This document shows, piece by piece, positions 19,693 to 30,169 of a stretch of 64,000 bases of DNA. The notes beneath the pieces were generated by a model. The model was not told where the DNA came from. It saw only the letters and a program-made list of their open reading frames with translations, and ran no database searches. Every line of letters begins with the position of its first letter. Position 1 is the stretch's first letter. The translations under genes were made by a program, and so were the position numbers. The stretch comes from Undaria pinnatifida (lineage: Eukaryota > Sar > Phaeophyceae > Laminariales > Alariaceae), in contig JABAKD010000022.1 in NCBI GenBank assembly GCA_012845835.1, positions 186,001 through 250,000 on the forward strand. The letters run 5' to 3'.

Positions 19693-20008
19693 GTAAGAAG
19701 CGTGCTGAACTGTCTTCTCATCCCGCGCGTGGTTGCGACTACGGGTGGTTAGACTATAGCACCAACAAAAGTAGCCGGGCTAGATCAACGTCTCCACCCT
19801 ACCCGTGGTTGCGGGTCCAAGCACATACAACAGCATCAAGCACATGCACCAAAACCTGATTCAGTACCGCTACGCACTCGAAACATGTTTTTCTAGGTGA
19901 CAGCTATTAATTTAGCTGTGTGCTTCTCATCCACCGAGAAACCAACACTTTCGAGGTCGTCAGTGCCGCACTAACAAGAAGGAAGAAGCTTCAACAACCC
20001 CCGGGAAA

Positions 20009-20281
20009 ATGGACCAACAGCAAGACAACCAGGTCGGTAATAGTGTTCGTCTAGTCTATAGCGTGAACTCAACCATTACAGAACCAGTGGCACCGGGCAG
20101 ACCGGCTTGTCAACTGCTGGTGGGAGTGACGCTCGTTCGAGTGCCAATCAACATTGTCGTAAACGATCGCCAACCATGCGTTTATTTTTGTAACTCGTGC
20201 TTTGACTCAATATTACTTATTGTATTCTTGCCTCCAACATGTTCCAATCATTCCTTACAGTCCATGCGACAACCTGATTGA
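20009..20281 (+). other. Unassigned ORF
   Basis: ATG opens MDQQQDNQ followed at once by a possible donor (CAG|gtcggt); the rest of the 90 codons has no recognisable feature. A second possible mini-exon, TCCATGCGACAACC...GACCAG|gtatgg, lies at 20259-20283 behind a good acceptor (cattccttacag). Suggestive of gene structure, not conclusive. Confidence 0.2.
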
Positions 20282-21420
20282 CCAGGTATGGAGAAAAAGT
20301 CAACACGCGGCCGTGCGGACACCCAGCCGGGGAGACAAAACACCCTTTGGAACCCCAATCTTCGGCCCAGTCTTGTTTTAGTTTTGTCCAATCTCATCCA
20401 TGGAGCACTCGCAGCAGAAGCAGCAGCGACAGCAGCAGAACTTGTTTTGTCGCGGAGTTGTTGGATGAATCTGTTTTCTAGGACGTGCGCAATGTTTTAA
20501 CGAAGTGCATCCACGTTTATGCAACGTTCCGCACTGTCAGTAAGGAATATTATCGTTGTAGAGTCCGTATATTACAGTATCACCGGCATACGAAGTATGT
20601 AGTGGTGGGCAATATGAGGGCATATTTCAAGCGCATGTTTAGCAGGGTAGGCGCAATAGTTTCGCCGGTATGGTATTGGGGTCAGTACCCGATTACCCGG
20701 GTACACTATCCAACTTATCATATTACAATACATGGAGACGGCTACCGAAGTATGATGCTTGGGGACTATGATACGGGCAATACATACCCGTTGGACCAGA
20801 TCTACCCCGTTCTACCCGCGTGTATTGTAGAAACCCGGGAAAACCCTCGTAGACGCCCGGGTAGGCAGGGTAAAGTAGGTATTTGACGCTGTACAAAAGG
20901 CTGCCCGACTACGCGAGTAATTCCCCGCAGTCCCATACTATACAGCACGTAATGTGAAGACGGGTATAGTACTGGGGACCGGTCGTACAGAGCAATATAT
21001 ACCCGTTCGTAGGCTATACCCGTGTTGGATACTCGGGTACCCCGAAGTACATCCCCTTCCAAGCACGTGTTTCAACAAACGATTGACATCTCGTCGTTGT
21101 AGAAATTATGTATAGTCTAGACTATTGTGTGTTCGTACAGAGTGATCGCTACCAATCGTCGATCGGTAGAAAAGCTAGTCGAGTAGCACTAACGCGTTTG
21201 CCGTTTTACAATGATGAACAACGCAACGCGTGCTTCAGCCAAACCTAATCGAGCACAGCACTCTGCTTTGATTAGTATTGTGGTTGTGTGTTGTCGGCCA
21301 TCCGACAATATAGCGTGCAATAGATGACACCCTCCCCATTGAAATCGAACATACTTCCTTTAAGCAGTCGTATCTCTTCTTCTATGGCTCTCCATTAACC
21401 ATTACCCATTTTGTTTTTGT
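20282..21420. other. No gene recognised
   Basis: Open frames here start at non-ATG codons and show no domain. The block is rich in acccg/cgggt words (tacccgttgg, acccgggaaa, taccccg). Confidence 0.3.
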
Positions 21421-21501
21421 TGAGGATTGCCCTCCCAAAACATGTTTTCGTTTCTCTTCGTTTTCTTCTCGTTTTGTTTCGTTTTATTTGCTTTCGTGCA
21501 G

Positions 21502-21585
21502 GCCGCCGGGTTAAGTGATGAGGAGCGCAAGAAGAAGGCGGCCAAGGACGCCGCCGAATCCGAAGCCAAACTTCGCGCTAAAAAT
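21502..21585 (+). CDS. Candidate internal exon, Lys/Ala-rich helix
   Basis: 28 codons, phase 0-0. A long pyrimidine tract ending ctttcgtgcag precedes AAGLSDEERKKKAAKDAAES then EAKLRAKN, and donor gtgagg follows. Splice signals at both ends and the GC-rich third positions make this one of the better isolated exons in the window. Charged coiled-coil-like helix; no family can be named from it. Probably the same plus-strand gene as the next three candidates. Confidence 0.55.
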
Positions 21586-22118
21586 GTGAGGAGTTCGAGC
21601 GCTACGATAGGCGCACAGGGTACAGTACCGCTTTTTGACCAACTTTGTAGGATACAGTACCTCTTTTGGGCTAGACAAAGGGTACAGTGCTTACTTTAGG
21701 CCTACACATTTCCAGCTGCCGGGGTTCCACAACTGAGGAGCATGCTGCGATACGGGTACAGGGTACAGTACCTTTTTGAAGGCCAAAATATTTCCGACGG
21801 CCCCGGGGGGACGGGGGGGGGTGGCGGTCAGCTATGGAGCGTGGTACGATAGTACGGGTGCAGTAACTCTTTTGGCCCAAACGTTTCCGACTTACGGAAT
21901 TCCTGAACTAAAGCGCTATTAATAAACTGGTGCCCCTATACTGTATATAGGACGACGTGTTTTGTCCGAGCATGGCGCGACAGATAACGATGTAGCCTAC
22001 TCTGTAGATAGCATATATATATTTCGGCAGCACTACATAACCCTTTCTCGTGTCACCCTCGTGTGCTTCCTCATACACGAATGTCTACGTTTGTTTGTTT
22101 CTGTGCACAACGCGGCAG

Positions 22119-22376
22119 GTTATGCTGAAGCTACTCACCACGATGGCAGCCGCCATCAGGGCACCGGTGTGCCCCTCGAAAGGTCTCCTCGTCGGGGTCA
22201 ATTCGTATGCTGCTATGGCATCTACCTTGAAAGCGCGGAAATCTAATCAGAGGATGATTGCCGGCTATCTCTCCCCGCTGAAGGCGGTCGTCACACTGGC
22301 CAAACTAAGCATTAAGTACGAAAGCTCGCTTGCCCTCCATCGGCGTGCAAACCCTCATGAAACACAACATGTGTAA
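22119..22376 (+). CDS. Candidate exon, helical, unidentified
   Basis: Acceptor gcacaacgcggcag is followed by VMLKLLTTMAAAIRAPVCP and a frame open for 85 codons to a TAA, including KAVVTLAKLSIKYE. Phase 0 fits the preceding exon at 21502. The end may be a donor before the stop (weak candidates only). Alternating hydrophobic/basic residues suggest real coding; family unknown. Confidence 0.45.
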   Translation, partial: VMLKLLTTMAAAIRAPVCPSKGLLVGVNSYAAMASTLKARKSNQRMIAGYLSPLKAVVTLAKLSIKYESSLALHRRANPHETQHV

Positions 22377-22881
22377 GCGTTGTGTTTTATTGCGTACGTG
22401 TATAATACATGTAAAATTATCACTTTCCATTGTTTGGATGAAAGCCGTGGCCACAAATATCGTCCCTCCCCCCCCTCCTCCCCCCGTATGTATAATACGT
22501 GCCTTCATGTTCATGGTCCGGAAGGTTAAGCTTTCCCGCTGCTCGTCGATTTTCAATATATATTTTACCCTACCCTTCCGCCTCTCTGTCCGGTAGACAT
22601 TGTATCATTATAACATGGGGTGTTCACGTGTGGTCGTTCGATTTTTGTCTCTCGCGCGCTGCGAGGGGTCAAGTATGGGAAGCGGCGGCACGTCATCACT
22701 ACCAATAAAACGACGTGCGGCCGGGTTGTCCACGCCAAAACTTAGTACCAGGTAGCTACGTGAGATTGATCGCAAGGATCGGTCACCGCATTTTCTTCGA
22801 GAATTGCCGTCACGTCACACCATAAACCAGGGTTGCTCATGACTTATGACCATATTTGGCACGTGTTGATTTATTTTCCAG

Positions 22882-22990
22882 GCGACCTCAAGGGGTCATC
22901 GTCACGAATGTCATTCAGGCACAGCTTAGAAAGGTGCTCGCATGGCGGGTTGACCAGTGCATCGCCGTTCTTCTGTGCCAATTCCCGCAG
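22882..22990 (+). CDS. Candidate internal exon, unidentified
   Basis: 109 bases between acceptor gatttattttccag and donor CAG|gtgcgt. One frame reads RPQGVIVTNVIQAQLRKVLA then WRVDQCIAVLLCQFPQ, an amphipathic helix pair. A second frame is also open but less protein-like. Retained past the donor it would stop after SCAAYY. Confidence 0.5.
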
Positions 22991-23039
22991 GTGCGTGCCT
23001 CGTTCGAAAACATGATATTGAGCTGCGCGGCCTACTATT

Positions 23040-24088
23040 AATACAGCACTAGGTAGCTTTGTCGAAACAGTTATCGAAAGTCCAAAACAAGCAACCGTTG
23101 ATTGCTAAACAACGCCAGAAAATTGGAGATTCGAAGAGCTTTCCATGCCTATTGCGCTCCAAAACAAGTCCAAGTTGATGATGGAGCACCTCCGTATTCC
23201 ATTGAAACGCGCAGTTTCGTTTCTTTTCCAAAGCTTGTTTTTTAACTGGAAAAACAAAGACCTCGACAACGTTGACCTAAACAATAATCAGAATCATTTT
23301 CTGTTTTATTTTCGTCGTTTCGTTGCGATTGATAACAATGCTGAACATTTTTCAAATACCTGATCTGATATTACTAGTTTGCTTCCTGAGTTTCCTCGTG
23401 TATACTTTGTCAAAATTATAACAGGAAAAACAGGGGGGGGGGGGGGTAACGTTGTTGTTCGCCCCTAAATCAGGACAATCACCAAAGGTAAAAACACGAG
23501 ACGCTCCGCTACCCTCTTTCAGGATGTTTTACAAAGAAAAACAGGGAAAAATACAAACACACGAACAGGGCACCGTAATCAGCAATTTTATGACAAAAAA
23601 TTATTCGATAATGATGTGCCTTCCTCGTTGGATGGTTTTATCACGCTCTCGAAGGGTTTTGAACACACACCATCGAAGCATTATGTTGACAATAACAGTC
23701 CTTAGCCGTTGCGTTATCCTAGAAAGCGCCGAGACGGTATCGAATAGCCCTAACACCATTGCGATTGTCAAGTCAAGTCGTCGTGCAGCAGATTCGTGGA
23801 GCCTGTGTATCCCGCACTACACGTAACTTTTTGTGAGGCTTGAATCATACCACTGTGGATGAAAATATAAGGACCGATTTGTAATCGTATTAACATATCA
23901 AAAGTCTTTACATTTTTGTCCGGAGTTGTAGGACTTCATACTGCGTGTCACCCTACTTAACGCCCCGCCCCGCCCCCACTCTAGCCCACTGAATCGAACA
24001 ATTTACCAAGTGTGGTGACCGTACCCCCCCCTTCCCTCCCCACCTCTATCTCCTTTTTGCTGCTGTCGTGCGTTCGTACAATTTATAG
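23040..24088. other. No gene recognised
   Basis: AT-rich; a G run at 23435-23448. ORF 23452-23826 shows no domain or splice support. Confidence 0.35.
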
Positions 24089-24376
24089 ACCGCGCAAGAC
24101 GCGGCCAACACTCCTCGAATGGCGGTCACCCTGGCTTCTATCCACACGAAGCTGGGTGCCACAACCACCGCCAGCGCGTCCCCGAGGCCGCCGTCCTCAT
24201 CCTCGTCAGATACAGGCGGGGAACCTGAATTGAGGTCACCAGCTAACAACAACTCCAACGATGCGGCGGCGGTATCCTCGTTGCAGTATAAACGGGATGC
24301 CGCCCGTAAAAAACACGGCAAGAATGTGGCCCCGCTGTGCCCTGGCGCTGTCTTCGTGGCGGCCCACCGACCCACC
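24089..24376 (+). CDS. Candidate exon with Ser/Pro/Asn linker, unidentified
   Basis: 96 codons, phase 0-0: acceptor acaatttatag, then TAQDAANTPRMAVTLASIHT, a Ser/Pro/Asn-rich low-complexity middle, and RKKHGKNVAPLCPG before a possible donor ACC|gtgagg. Without the donor the frame runs to a TGA at 24431-24433. An ATG-only reading (24119) gives 104 residues. Likely part of the 21.5-24.4 kb plus-strand gene. Confidence 0.45.
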
Positions 24377-24491
24377 GTGAGGGTCGACCCTCGGGCACTC
24401 CACGTCATCAGGAGTGGTGCCATTTGCCGGTGATGGAGCTACCGGAACCTATTTACTAGCAACGCCATTTAGCCACGTCCCTCCTTAAGGA

Positions 24492-24752
24492 ATGACCCTA
24501 GCGATGAAAGCAAGTTACTTGGAGCGGTGTGGTGTGCCGCCAAGGGCAGCCCCGCTAGTTTCACGAGTATTCAACCACGGTTCCGAGGGTGCTGGTACAG
24601 TGCACCGTGCATTGTGCACTGTGCACGAGGAGAGACGGGGCGAGTCTGACACTGTCTTTCCTCGGCAGAGAAGGGGAGGAGGGCCGTCTGACATTGTCCT
24701 CTCACGGAAAGGGGGGGGTGCCGTGTCTGATGTTCTGTTAGCACGTCGTTAG
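24492..24752 (+). CDS. Small ORF with internal 35-bp repeats
   Basis: ATG opens an 86-codon frame. Its C-terminal half consists of repeats beginning SDTV, SDIV and SDVL (gtctgacactgtc / gtctgacattgtcc / gtgtctgatgttctg), each followed by basic and Gly residues. A short-period GTGCAC-rich palindromic stretch (24598-24628) lies in the middle. No family. Could equally be a decayed minisatellite. Confidence 0.25.
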   Translation: MTLAMKASYLERCGVPPRAAPLVSRVFNHGSEGAGTVHRALCTVHEERRGESDTVFPRQRRGGGPSDIVLSRKGGGAVSDVLLARR

Positions 24753-24867
24753 AGTTTGTGTTAGTGCAGCAACACTATGCGAACTCCGAATGGCGGCCGC
24801 GCTTTTTGCAAGGTGGGTTTGGTTATACATAAGGGAAAGGTCATCTACTCACGTGGTACGGGATATG

Positions 24868-24906
24868 GGAGGACGGGGTGGGGTGGGGTTGGGTGGGGTG
24901 GGGTGG
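24868..24906. repeat. GGGGT pentamer run
   Basis: About seven GGGGT/GGGTT units. Confidence 0.85.
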
Positions 24907-25086
24907 CCTGTTCTCTTGGTATTTAGTGAATTCAAGATCATTGACAGGTGTACTACAGCACATGGGTGCTCTTTGATGTTGTACGATACGGGGAGTACCT
25001 GGCTTGTGGTGAGCGATATCATAACACTTCTCTCTCCAGCAGGGCGGGTATGGGTCTATGTTTTGACGGAACACAACTACTTAAGT

Positions 25087-25505
25087 TGTAGGTTTCCCAG
25101 TGGTGTGCACCAGGTATAATAGTAGGCAGGCTACTATTGATAATACCACTCTATGTTTTGATGTGGGTTTCCCAGTGTTGCATATGTAGTCTATATACGA
25201 TGTGGTTGTTTCCCGTGTTGTATATATGGTGGTGATGCCAATGATGTACCAAAGGCATGGTTTAGCTGCTTGCCACAGTCGAATATCGAATGACTGTTTT
25301 GATGTACTCCATGTAAGAGTGGTACCGCGAGTGTTGTATGTTGTATGTGTGATGATGCTGTATGGGTTTTCCATTGTTGTAGTGGGGGCATTCCTGCCTA
25401 CCATCGTCGAATAAATATGTCTACGGCTTGATGTGCTGCATGTGACAACGATATTCCCAGTGTTGTGTGCTTGGTGTGGGGACTCCGGTGTTGTTGTACT
25501 GGCAC
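25087..25505. repeat. Degenerate minisatellite GGGTTTCCCAGTGTTGTRTR
   Basis: Six to seven variants at about 25089, 25166, 25207, 25328, 25363, 25452 and 25488, spaced 40-120 bases; between them no coding signal is seen. Confidence 0.55.
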
Positions 25506-25934
25506 ATTATATTGCTGCCTACCACTGCCGGAGCATAGCTTCGACGTTCCTTTTCATCTACGACCCAGGCTACGGTAGAGGGGTCCCCTTTTGGGCCTTT
25601 TATTTCAGTGGCGAGGGGTCACTCGCGCGAGTAACCCCTTTGTTTCTATGCGGTCTTACGTTTTCTTCATGTTTTACATTGACGAAATCAATCCGCAATG
25701 CAAAGGTGATGTAAGCTGCGCCAAATCAAGTGCCTAAACCATCTTCATCCGTGGGGTACAGAGCCACTCGTGCGAGTGGCTCAAACACATCGGTGAAAAT
25801 GGGGGTACCCCCCCTACCGTAGCCTTGGTCCTACAACAGTAGTTTACGTATCGCCGAGGGCCGGTGACGTTATATAATAATATCAGTTATTTCGTGCATG
25901 TACCTGGTACTATGTACTATTAAATATGTACGAT

Positions 25935-26360
25935 ATCCTTCTTTGTTTGGTATGTCATGTGTCCTACTCTTCTTGTATAGTCTATATGCAAGTCACTCGA
26001 GGCGGTGGTTCGACTCCAGATGCCGACGAATATGTTTATGTTTATGGGCGATCAATTGTCTGCTGCTGTGGTTTGCTGCACACGTCGACGATTCAGGGAG
26101 ATGAAAAAGAAAAAAAAAACAACACATTGCGTCGATCGACATTCAGTTTGGCGTATGCTATTTACACGTTACGAAAGCCAACGATCAACAGATCGACTCC
26201 AGGCGCAACCGATGTGTATAGACGTGACTACTGCTATTAATAGTCCTGTTCGTTTCTTCCACCGTTGGGAACTATATATATACAACCAGCACACACTGCA
26301 CATACCGCACATATGCCACAGACACATACTGCCCGTTCTGCACACACACTGTTGTAAAAT
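25935..26360. repeat. Dispersed duplication SD1, copy 1
   Basis: Matches 30170-30320 plus 30563-30810: shared stretches include cgactccagatgccgacgaa, ggtttgctgcaca, cagatcgactccaggcgcaa and ccagcacacactgcacatac. Copy 1 lacks the about 240-bp insert holding repeat R1 copy D. Confidence 0.85.
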
Positions 26361-26383
26361 GCTACATCATAAAATGCACACAA

Positions 26384-26515
26384 TGGCTCCGCATGGGCGC
26401 CGGCGGAATGCCGGCGCCCATGCTTCGGGTAGGGCAGGGCAGCACTTCGACGAAATAAGTTGTAGCTGTTCGATTCGACATTGGAGTTTAAGGTAATACC
26501 CAAGAGTTTAATACG
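26384..26515. repeat. Dispersed duplication SD2, copy 1 with hairpin
   Basis: ggctccgcat ... ggtagggcagggcagcactt and tgttcgattc are shared with 40200-40335. Copy 1 contains a perfect GC hairpin missing from copy 2. Confidence 0.75.
26391..26423. repeat. Perfect 14-bp GC hairpin
   Basis: GCATGGGCGCCGGC, loop GGAAT, GCCGGCGCCCATGC: fully complementary arms. No T-tract follows, so not a bacterial-type terminator; the nature of the element is unknown. Confidence 0.9.
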
Positions 26516-26773
26516 AACATGAGATTCTGAAGGTCATAGTTTGAGAGAAGAAAAAAACTCAAATACAACTCGAAGAAGGCCGGCACAGGCGAAACACGCT
26601 GCTGATAAATACGCCGTCAAGTAAAATTTGGCGTATATCAAACAAACAACAATGCCGAAAAGCGTCGTATTGAGAATCTGCTTCGCTTCTACCAGGCGAA
26701 ACGAAAGAGGACGTGGCATCAATGAAACTGCACTGCTGTATCCCAGTGGCAATGGAGGTTCGAAGATGACAGG

Positions 26774-27118
26774 ATGCAAAGTCAGTTTGCATCAAGCGTC
26801 GACATGGATGGGGCCATGTCAGCCGGCGAGGTTTTGGAAGAAGAGCTTTGCCTGAAGGCTGTCGCATTGCTCTGTGTGGTCACGGACGAGGAGGAAAACG
26901 AAGAAGAGGAGAGCGATCTTCTCGTTGCGGCGGCGTTGTCTAAGATAGATGCGGGGGTGGCTTTGTTGGTGCGGGAGGTTGGCGTAGCGCTTGCCGTGAA
27001 GGCGGGAATATGTATCTGCTGCCGTCTTTGCTTCGCGCGTGCTCTCACGTTTTCGAAATCGGACGCGTCCCCGCGAGAAATAATATGTGGCGCAGCGCGT
27101 CTCTATCATGACTGCTGA
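26774..27118 (+). CDS. Hypothetical acidic protein ORF
   Basis: ATG opens a 114-codon frame: MQSQFASSVDMDGAMSAGEV, a hydrophobic patch, an acidic run (TDEEENEEEESD), then hydrophobic helix LVAAALSKIDAGVALLVREV and a Cys cluster (CICCRLC). Could be the first exon of an unidentified (possibly transposon-encoded) protein; the complementary strand also has open frames, which weakens the case. Confidence 0.3.
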   Translation: MQSQFASSVDMDGAMSAGEVLEEELCLKAVALLCVVTDEEENEEEESDLLVAAALSKIDAGVALLVREVGVALAVKAGICICCRLCFARALTFSKSDASPREIICGAARLYHDC

Positions 27119-27569
27119 CAGTTCCGTGCGTAATTTCTACTAAGAAACTATTTTTTTTTTGTATTGTTTCATTTCGGACTATGCGCATAGCAGAAGGTCT
27201 TCAGTTTTGATTATCTTTCCGAAGGATATTCAACTTAAGAAAACTATTAGGCGCAGACACTCTATTATTAGTATCTTCTTTCAGGGTACCAGGTATGTAC
27301 TATTGCACCAAATAGAAGTATTTGTTTTTTTTCTCTTCATCCCATTTGTTTATTATCGTCGCATCACTCTCGCGCCCCCTCCCAGTAGTAAATCAGATCC
27401 TGGGTCACACAGATGGCGGGCCCTCCTTCCCCACCCCCACTACGGTACGTGCCTTCCTTTTTATCGCGGAAATTCATTTTCTTCCCTCGTCGACTCGCGT
27501 CGAACTTACCTGCCCACGCTGCTAGGCGCTCTCATCTCAGTGGATCTTTTTTTTTTGTGCATTTTTGCA

Positions 27570-27660
27570 AATAAAGTTAAATCTTATCACCGTGGGAATC
27601 GAACTCAAGGACCAACGCTAGTAGTACATTCGAGGGTAAAACACTAGACCAGCGGGGCGA
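27570..27660 (-). pseudogene. tRNA-like relic
   Basis: The reverse complement reads ctggtctagtg (D-arm-like) and, 50 bases on, ttgagttcgattcccacgg (T-loop-like), but the acceptor and T stems do not pair properly. Probably a tRNA pseudogene or the head of a SINE. Confidence 0.35.
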
Positions 27661-27683
27661 CGGGCGGACAATAGAATGAAAAA

Positions 27684-28124
27684 ATGGGATATGATTTGCA
27701 TAGTCTAGAGATTACATCCCCCCGAAACTGTACTTTGTATGCTATTACGACGATTGACGCCAGCGTTACCCAAGACTCAGAGAGGTGTTGCCTGTGGTGT
27801 CAGTCAATATTAATGTCTGCTGCTCTTGTAGCTCGGAATTTGAAAACAGCGTACCAGGTATATCGTCGACTATCCTTGCAGCAGATTATTTACTGCTGTA
27901 TCATCGATTGCTTGTTGGCGCAAACGACATGCTGCCAAGAAGGTTCCTGTTCGTATAGATTACTACTACTTGCTGTTGTATCATCGACTAGCACGCCAAG
28001 CGTTGACCAGTCCTTGAAAAAACATCTGCCGAGATTCCAAAATCTAAAATCGTCGCCAATTAACTCTCGCTTGTGCCTCTTACCCCACGTGGTACGCGTT
28101 CACGACCAGGTAGGGGACCGATGA
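27684..28124 (+). other. Unassigned ORF
   Basis: 146 codons from ATG, Leu/Ser/Cys-rich, no domain. It runs into repeat R2 at its 3' end, so a chance ORF is likely. Confidence 0.2.
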
Positions 28125-28205
28125 GGAAGGGCGAGGGGCGTTGGAGCCGCCCTTCGAACAAGGTGATTTGACCGAGAAATCCGATAGCACTACCCACTGA
28201 GGTCC
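28085..28205 (+). repeat. Repeat R2, partial copy
   Basis: Contains gggcgttggagccgccc and gaccgagaaatccga, then cccactgaggtcc, as in the longer copies at 29677-30115 (+) and 63525-63870 (-). Confidence 0.75.
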
Positions 28206-28224
28206 CTAATCATTAGGCTCAGTA

Positions 28225-28290
28225 GCTCAATGGGTAGTCTAGTGCTATATACCCAACGAAATATATATATTGTTGAGTTCGTAAACTGAC
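28225..28290 (+). pseudogene. tRNA-like relic
   Basis: ggctcagtagctcaatgggtag resembles a tRNA 5' half with D-arm, and gttgagttcg a T-arm start, but the stems are incomplete and the words tagtctag and atatatat interrupt it. Confidence 0.3.
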
Positions 28291-28439
28291 TATCACCGAC
28301 TTTTCAACAGGGATCTCCGGGGCTCTCCCCTCGCCACTGACTACAGTAGTAGTAGCAGTAGTACACAGGAGCAAACTATCGTAATAACACCATTATATTC
28401 AGGATGTCTTCAGCGCGCACGCTTGAGAATACAAACATG

Positions 28440-28505
28440 AACTCGGTGAGAATCGAACTCACTACACATAGACTAGATAGCATCACCCGCTGATCAGAGG
28501 AAACG
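28440..28505 (-). pseudogene. tRNA-like relic with perfect T-arm
   Basis: The reverse complement contains GTGAG-TTCGATT-CTCAC, a perfect T-arm with 7-base loop, preceded by tgatcagcgggtgatgct. The upstream acceptor and D-arm are not evident. A SINE head is possible, since the adjacent 340 bases are duplicated. Confidence 0.4.
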
Positions 28506-28830
28506 ACATGTAATAAATGGAAGCAAGACTGGCATGACTCGAGCATGAAACCGCGGGGAAAAGCCTGAAATGAGACCAAAACAGCGTGTATTTGTATTTG
28601 ATTCGCGTAATGGTCGAATGATCAAGGGAATACTTGCCCGCATAATCACCTCTTGGTCGCTTATGCGACCCCGAAAAAAGCCGCTGAAAATCCCGATTTC
28701 ATTCGCCTATCGGGTCAAAGCCTAACTAAGCTCGCAATTGTTTTCGCGGTTTTTCGCATGCTACTCGATCGCATAGGTCGACAATTCGTAATGCGACTGC
28801 AATTCGTACAAAAAACGCTCGCGCTTCCTG
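28495..28830. repeat. 340-bp tandem duplication, copy 1
   Basis: Aligns with 29216-29557: shared agaggaaacgacat, ggcatgactcgagcat, ccaaaacagcgtgtatttgt, gaaaatcccgatttcat and tgttttcgcggttttt. Confidence 0.85.
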
Positions 28831-28862
28831 AAATTGTTGTATCCCCGCATTCGTTCACGGCC

Positions 28863-28938
28863 GTAGAGAACCTTTCGTGGATGTCGTAGTATTCATGTAC
28901 GTAGAGAACCTTTCGTGGATGTCGTAGTATTCATGTAC
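28863..28938. repeat. Perfect 38-bp tandem duplication
   Basis: Two identical 38-base units in direct tandem (28863-28900, 28901-28938), beginning gtagagaacctttcgtgg. Perfect identity implies recent origin. Confidence 0.95.
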
Positions 28939-29215
28939 GTAAGAACAGCACGCTATCGCTCACGCGTTGGTAGCTCACTTTATTTTTTGTAGGATGTCCG
29001 TCGTTGTTGACCAGTTATTTGCATAGTAGGTCGCACAACAAAACGATTTTGAGCCTATATCAGGTTGACATGCAGAGCAAGAACGCTCAAGATGAGGAAC
29101 ACTTGAGCAGGACCAAACGCAATATAAAAGGACGAATTAGAGCCATTCACGTGCGAGTATCCAGGATTCAGGGCGCCCTGGGCTTAAGCACATTTTCAAA
29201 CAAAAAAGGGATGTT

Positions 29216-29557
29216 CAGAGGAAACGACATAACAAGTGGAAGTAAGACTGGCATGACTCGAGCATAAAACCGTGGGAAAATGCCTGAAATGATACCAAAA
29301 CAGCGTGTATTTGTATTTGATTCGCATAGTCTAATGGATGAATGATCATGGAATACATGCCCGCATTCTCACTTCTTGATCGCTTATTATGCGACCGACC
29401 CCGAAAAAACTCGATGAAAATCCCGATTTCATGCGTCTACTGGGTCAAAGCCTATTAATAACTGAAAGCTCGCAAATGTTTTCGCGGTTTTGGGCGTGCT
29501 ACTCGCTCGCATAGGACAACACTTCGCAATGCGACCGCAACTCGTACAAAACCCTCG
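29216..29557. repeat. 340-bp tandem duplication, copy 2
   Basis: Second copy of 28495-28830. It differs by small insertions, including one containing TATTAATA (29453) and one containing tagtctaatgg (29330). Confidence 0.85.
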
Positions 29558-29676
29558 CGCTCGGCACGCATCTATGCAGTTTGTCTGACCACCTTCGCGA
29601 TATTTTGTGATCGGTTTGGATAAAAGATGCAGTAATAGTTGTTGTTCGTGCCTGGGAGAGAAGTTTGCGAATAATG

Positions 29677-30115
29677 TCAATTTTGGAAATTATGCTGGCA
29701 TTTAAAAAATGTGTTCCCGTGTTTTATTCGTTCAAGCTCTGCAGACGTCAAGCACAGCAAACGCTCGAGAGTACCACCCCGAAGTTCAAAACGTTAGCAA
29801 CTACAGTTTGGAAATTATGTCAATTTTGGAATTTTTCTTGCTCTCTCAGCAGACGTCATGATACAACCAAAGGCTCGAGAGTACCTCCTCAAAACACAAC
29901 ATTTTAGCAACTTCTCGCTTGTCTCCCTCAGCTCCCATACCCGATCCCGGCCAGGTGCGGAACGGGTACGGCACGGCGGGGGGCGTTGGAGCCGCCCCCC
30001 GAAGACGGCGCTCGAATGAAGCGATTGGACCGAGAAATTCCAGCTTCGAGAATCCCACACTGAGGCCTGGACGAAAAAAACTCCCGCCCAAATCCCTGTC
30101 CTCTCAACAACATGA
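29677..30115 (+). repeat. Repeat R2, full copy
   Basis: Two internal 130-bp units (29677-29805 and 29818-29915, each with gtcaattttggaa and cgctcgagagtacc or gctcgagagtacc) followed by the GC block gggcgttggagccgcccccc, gaccgagaaattcc, and ctgaggcctgg. It aligns with 63525-63870 inverted. One frame reads GTGTARRGALEPPPEDGAR here and a similar GALEPPPEGGAR in the other copy. Confidence 0.8.
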
Positions 30116-30169
30116 ATCATTATATATAGTCTATAGACTTAGAGTTAGTAATATTGAACGGCCTTCTTT

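Noticed and set aside
26391-26423. Rho-independent terminator
   Set aside because: Strong hairpin but no T-tract and a eukaryotic context.
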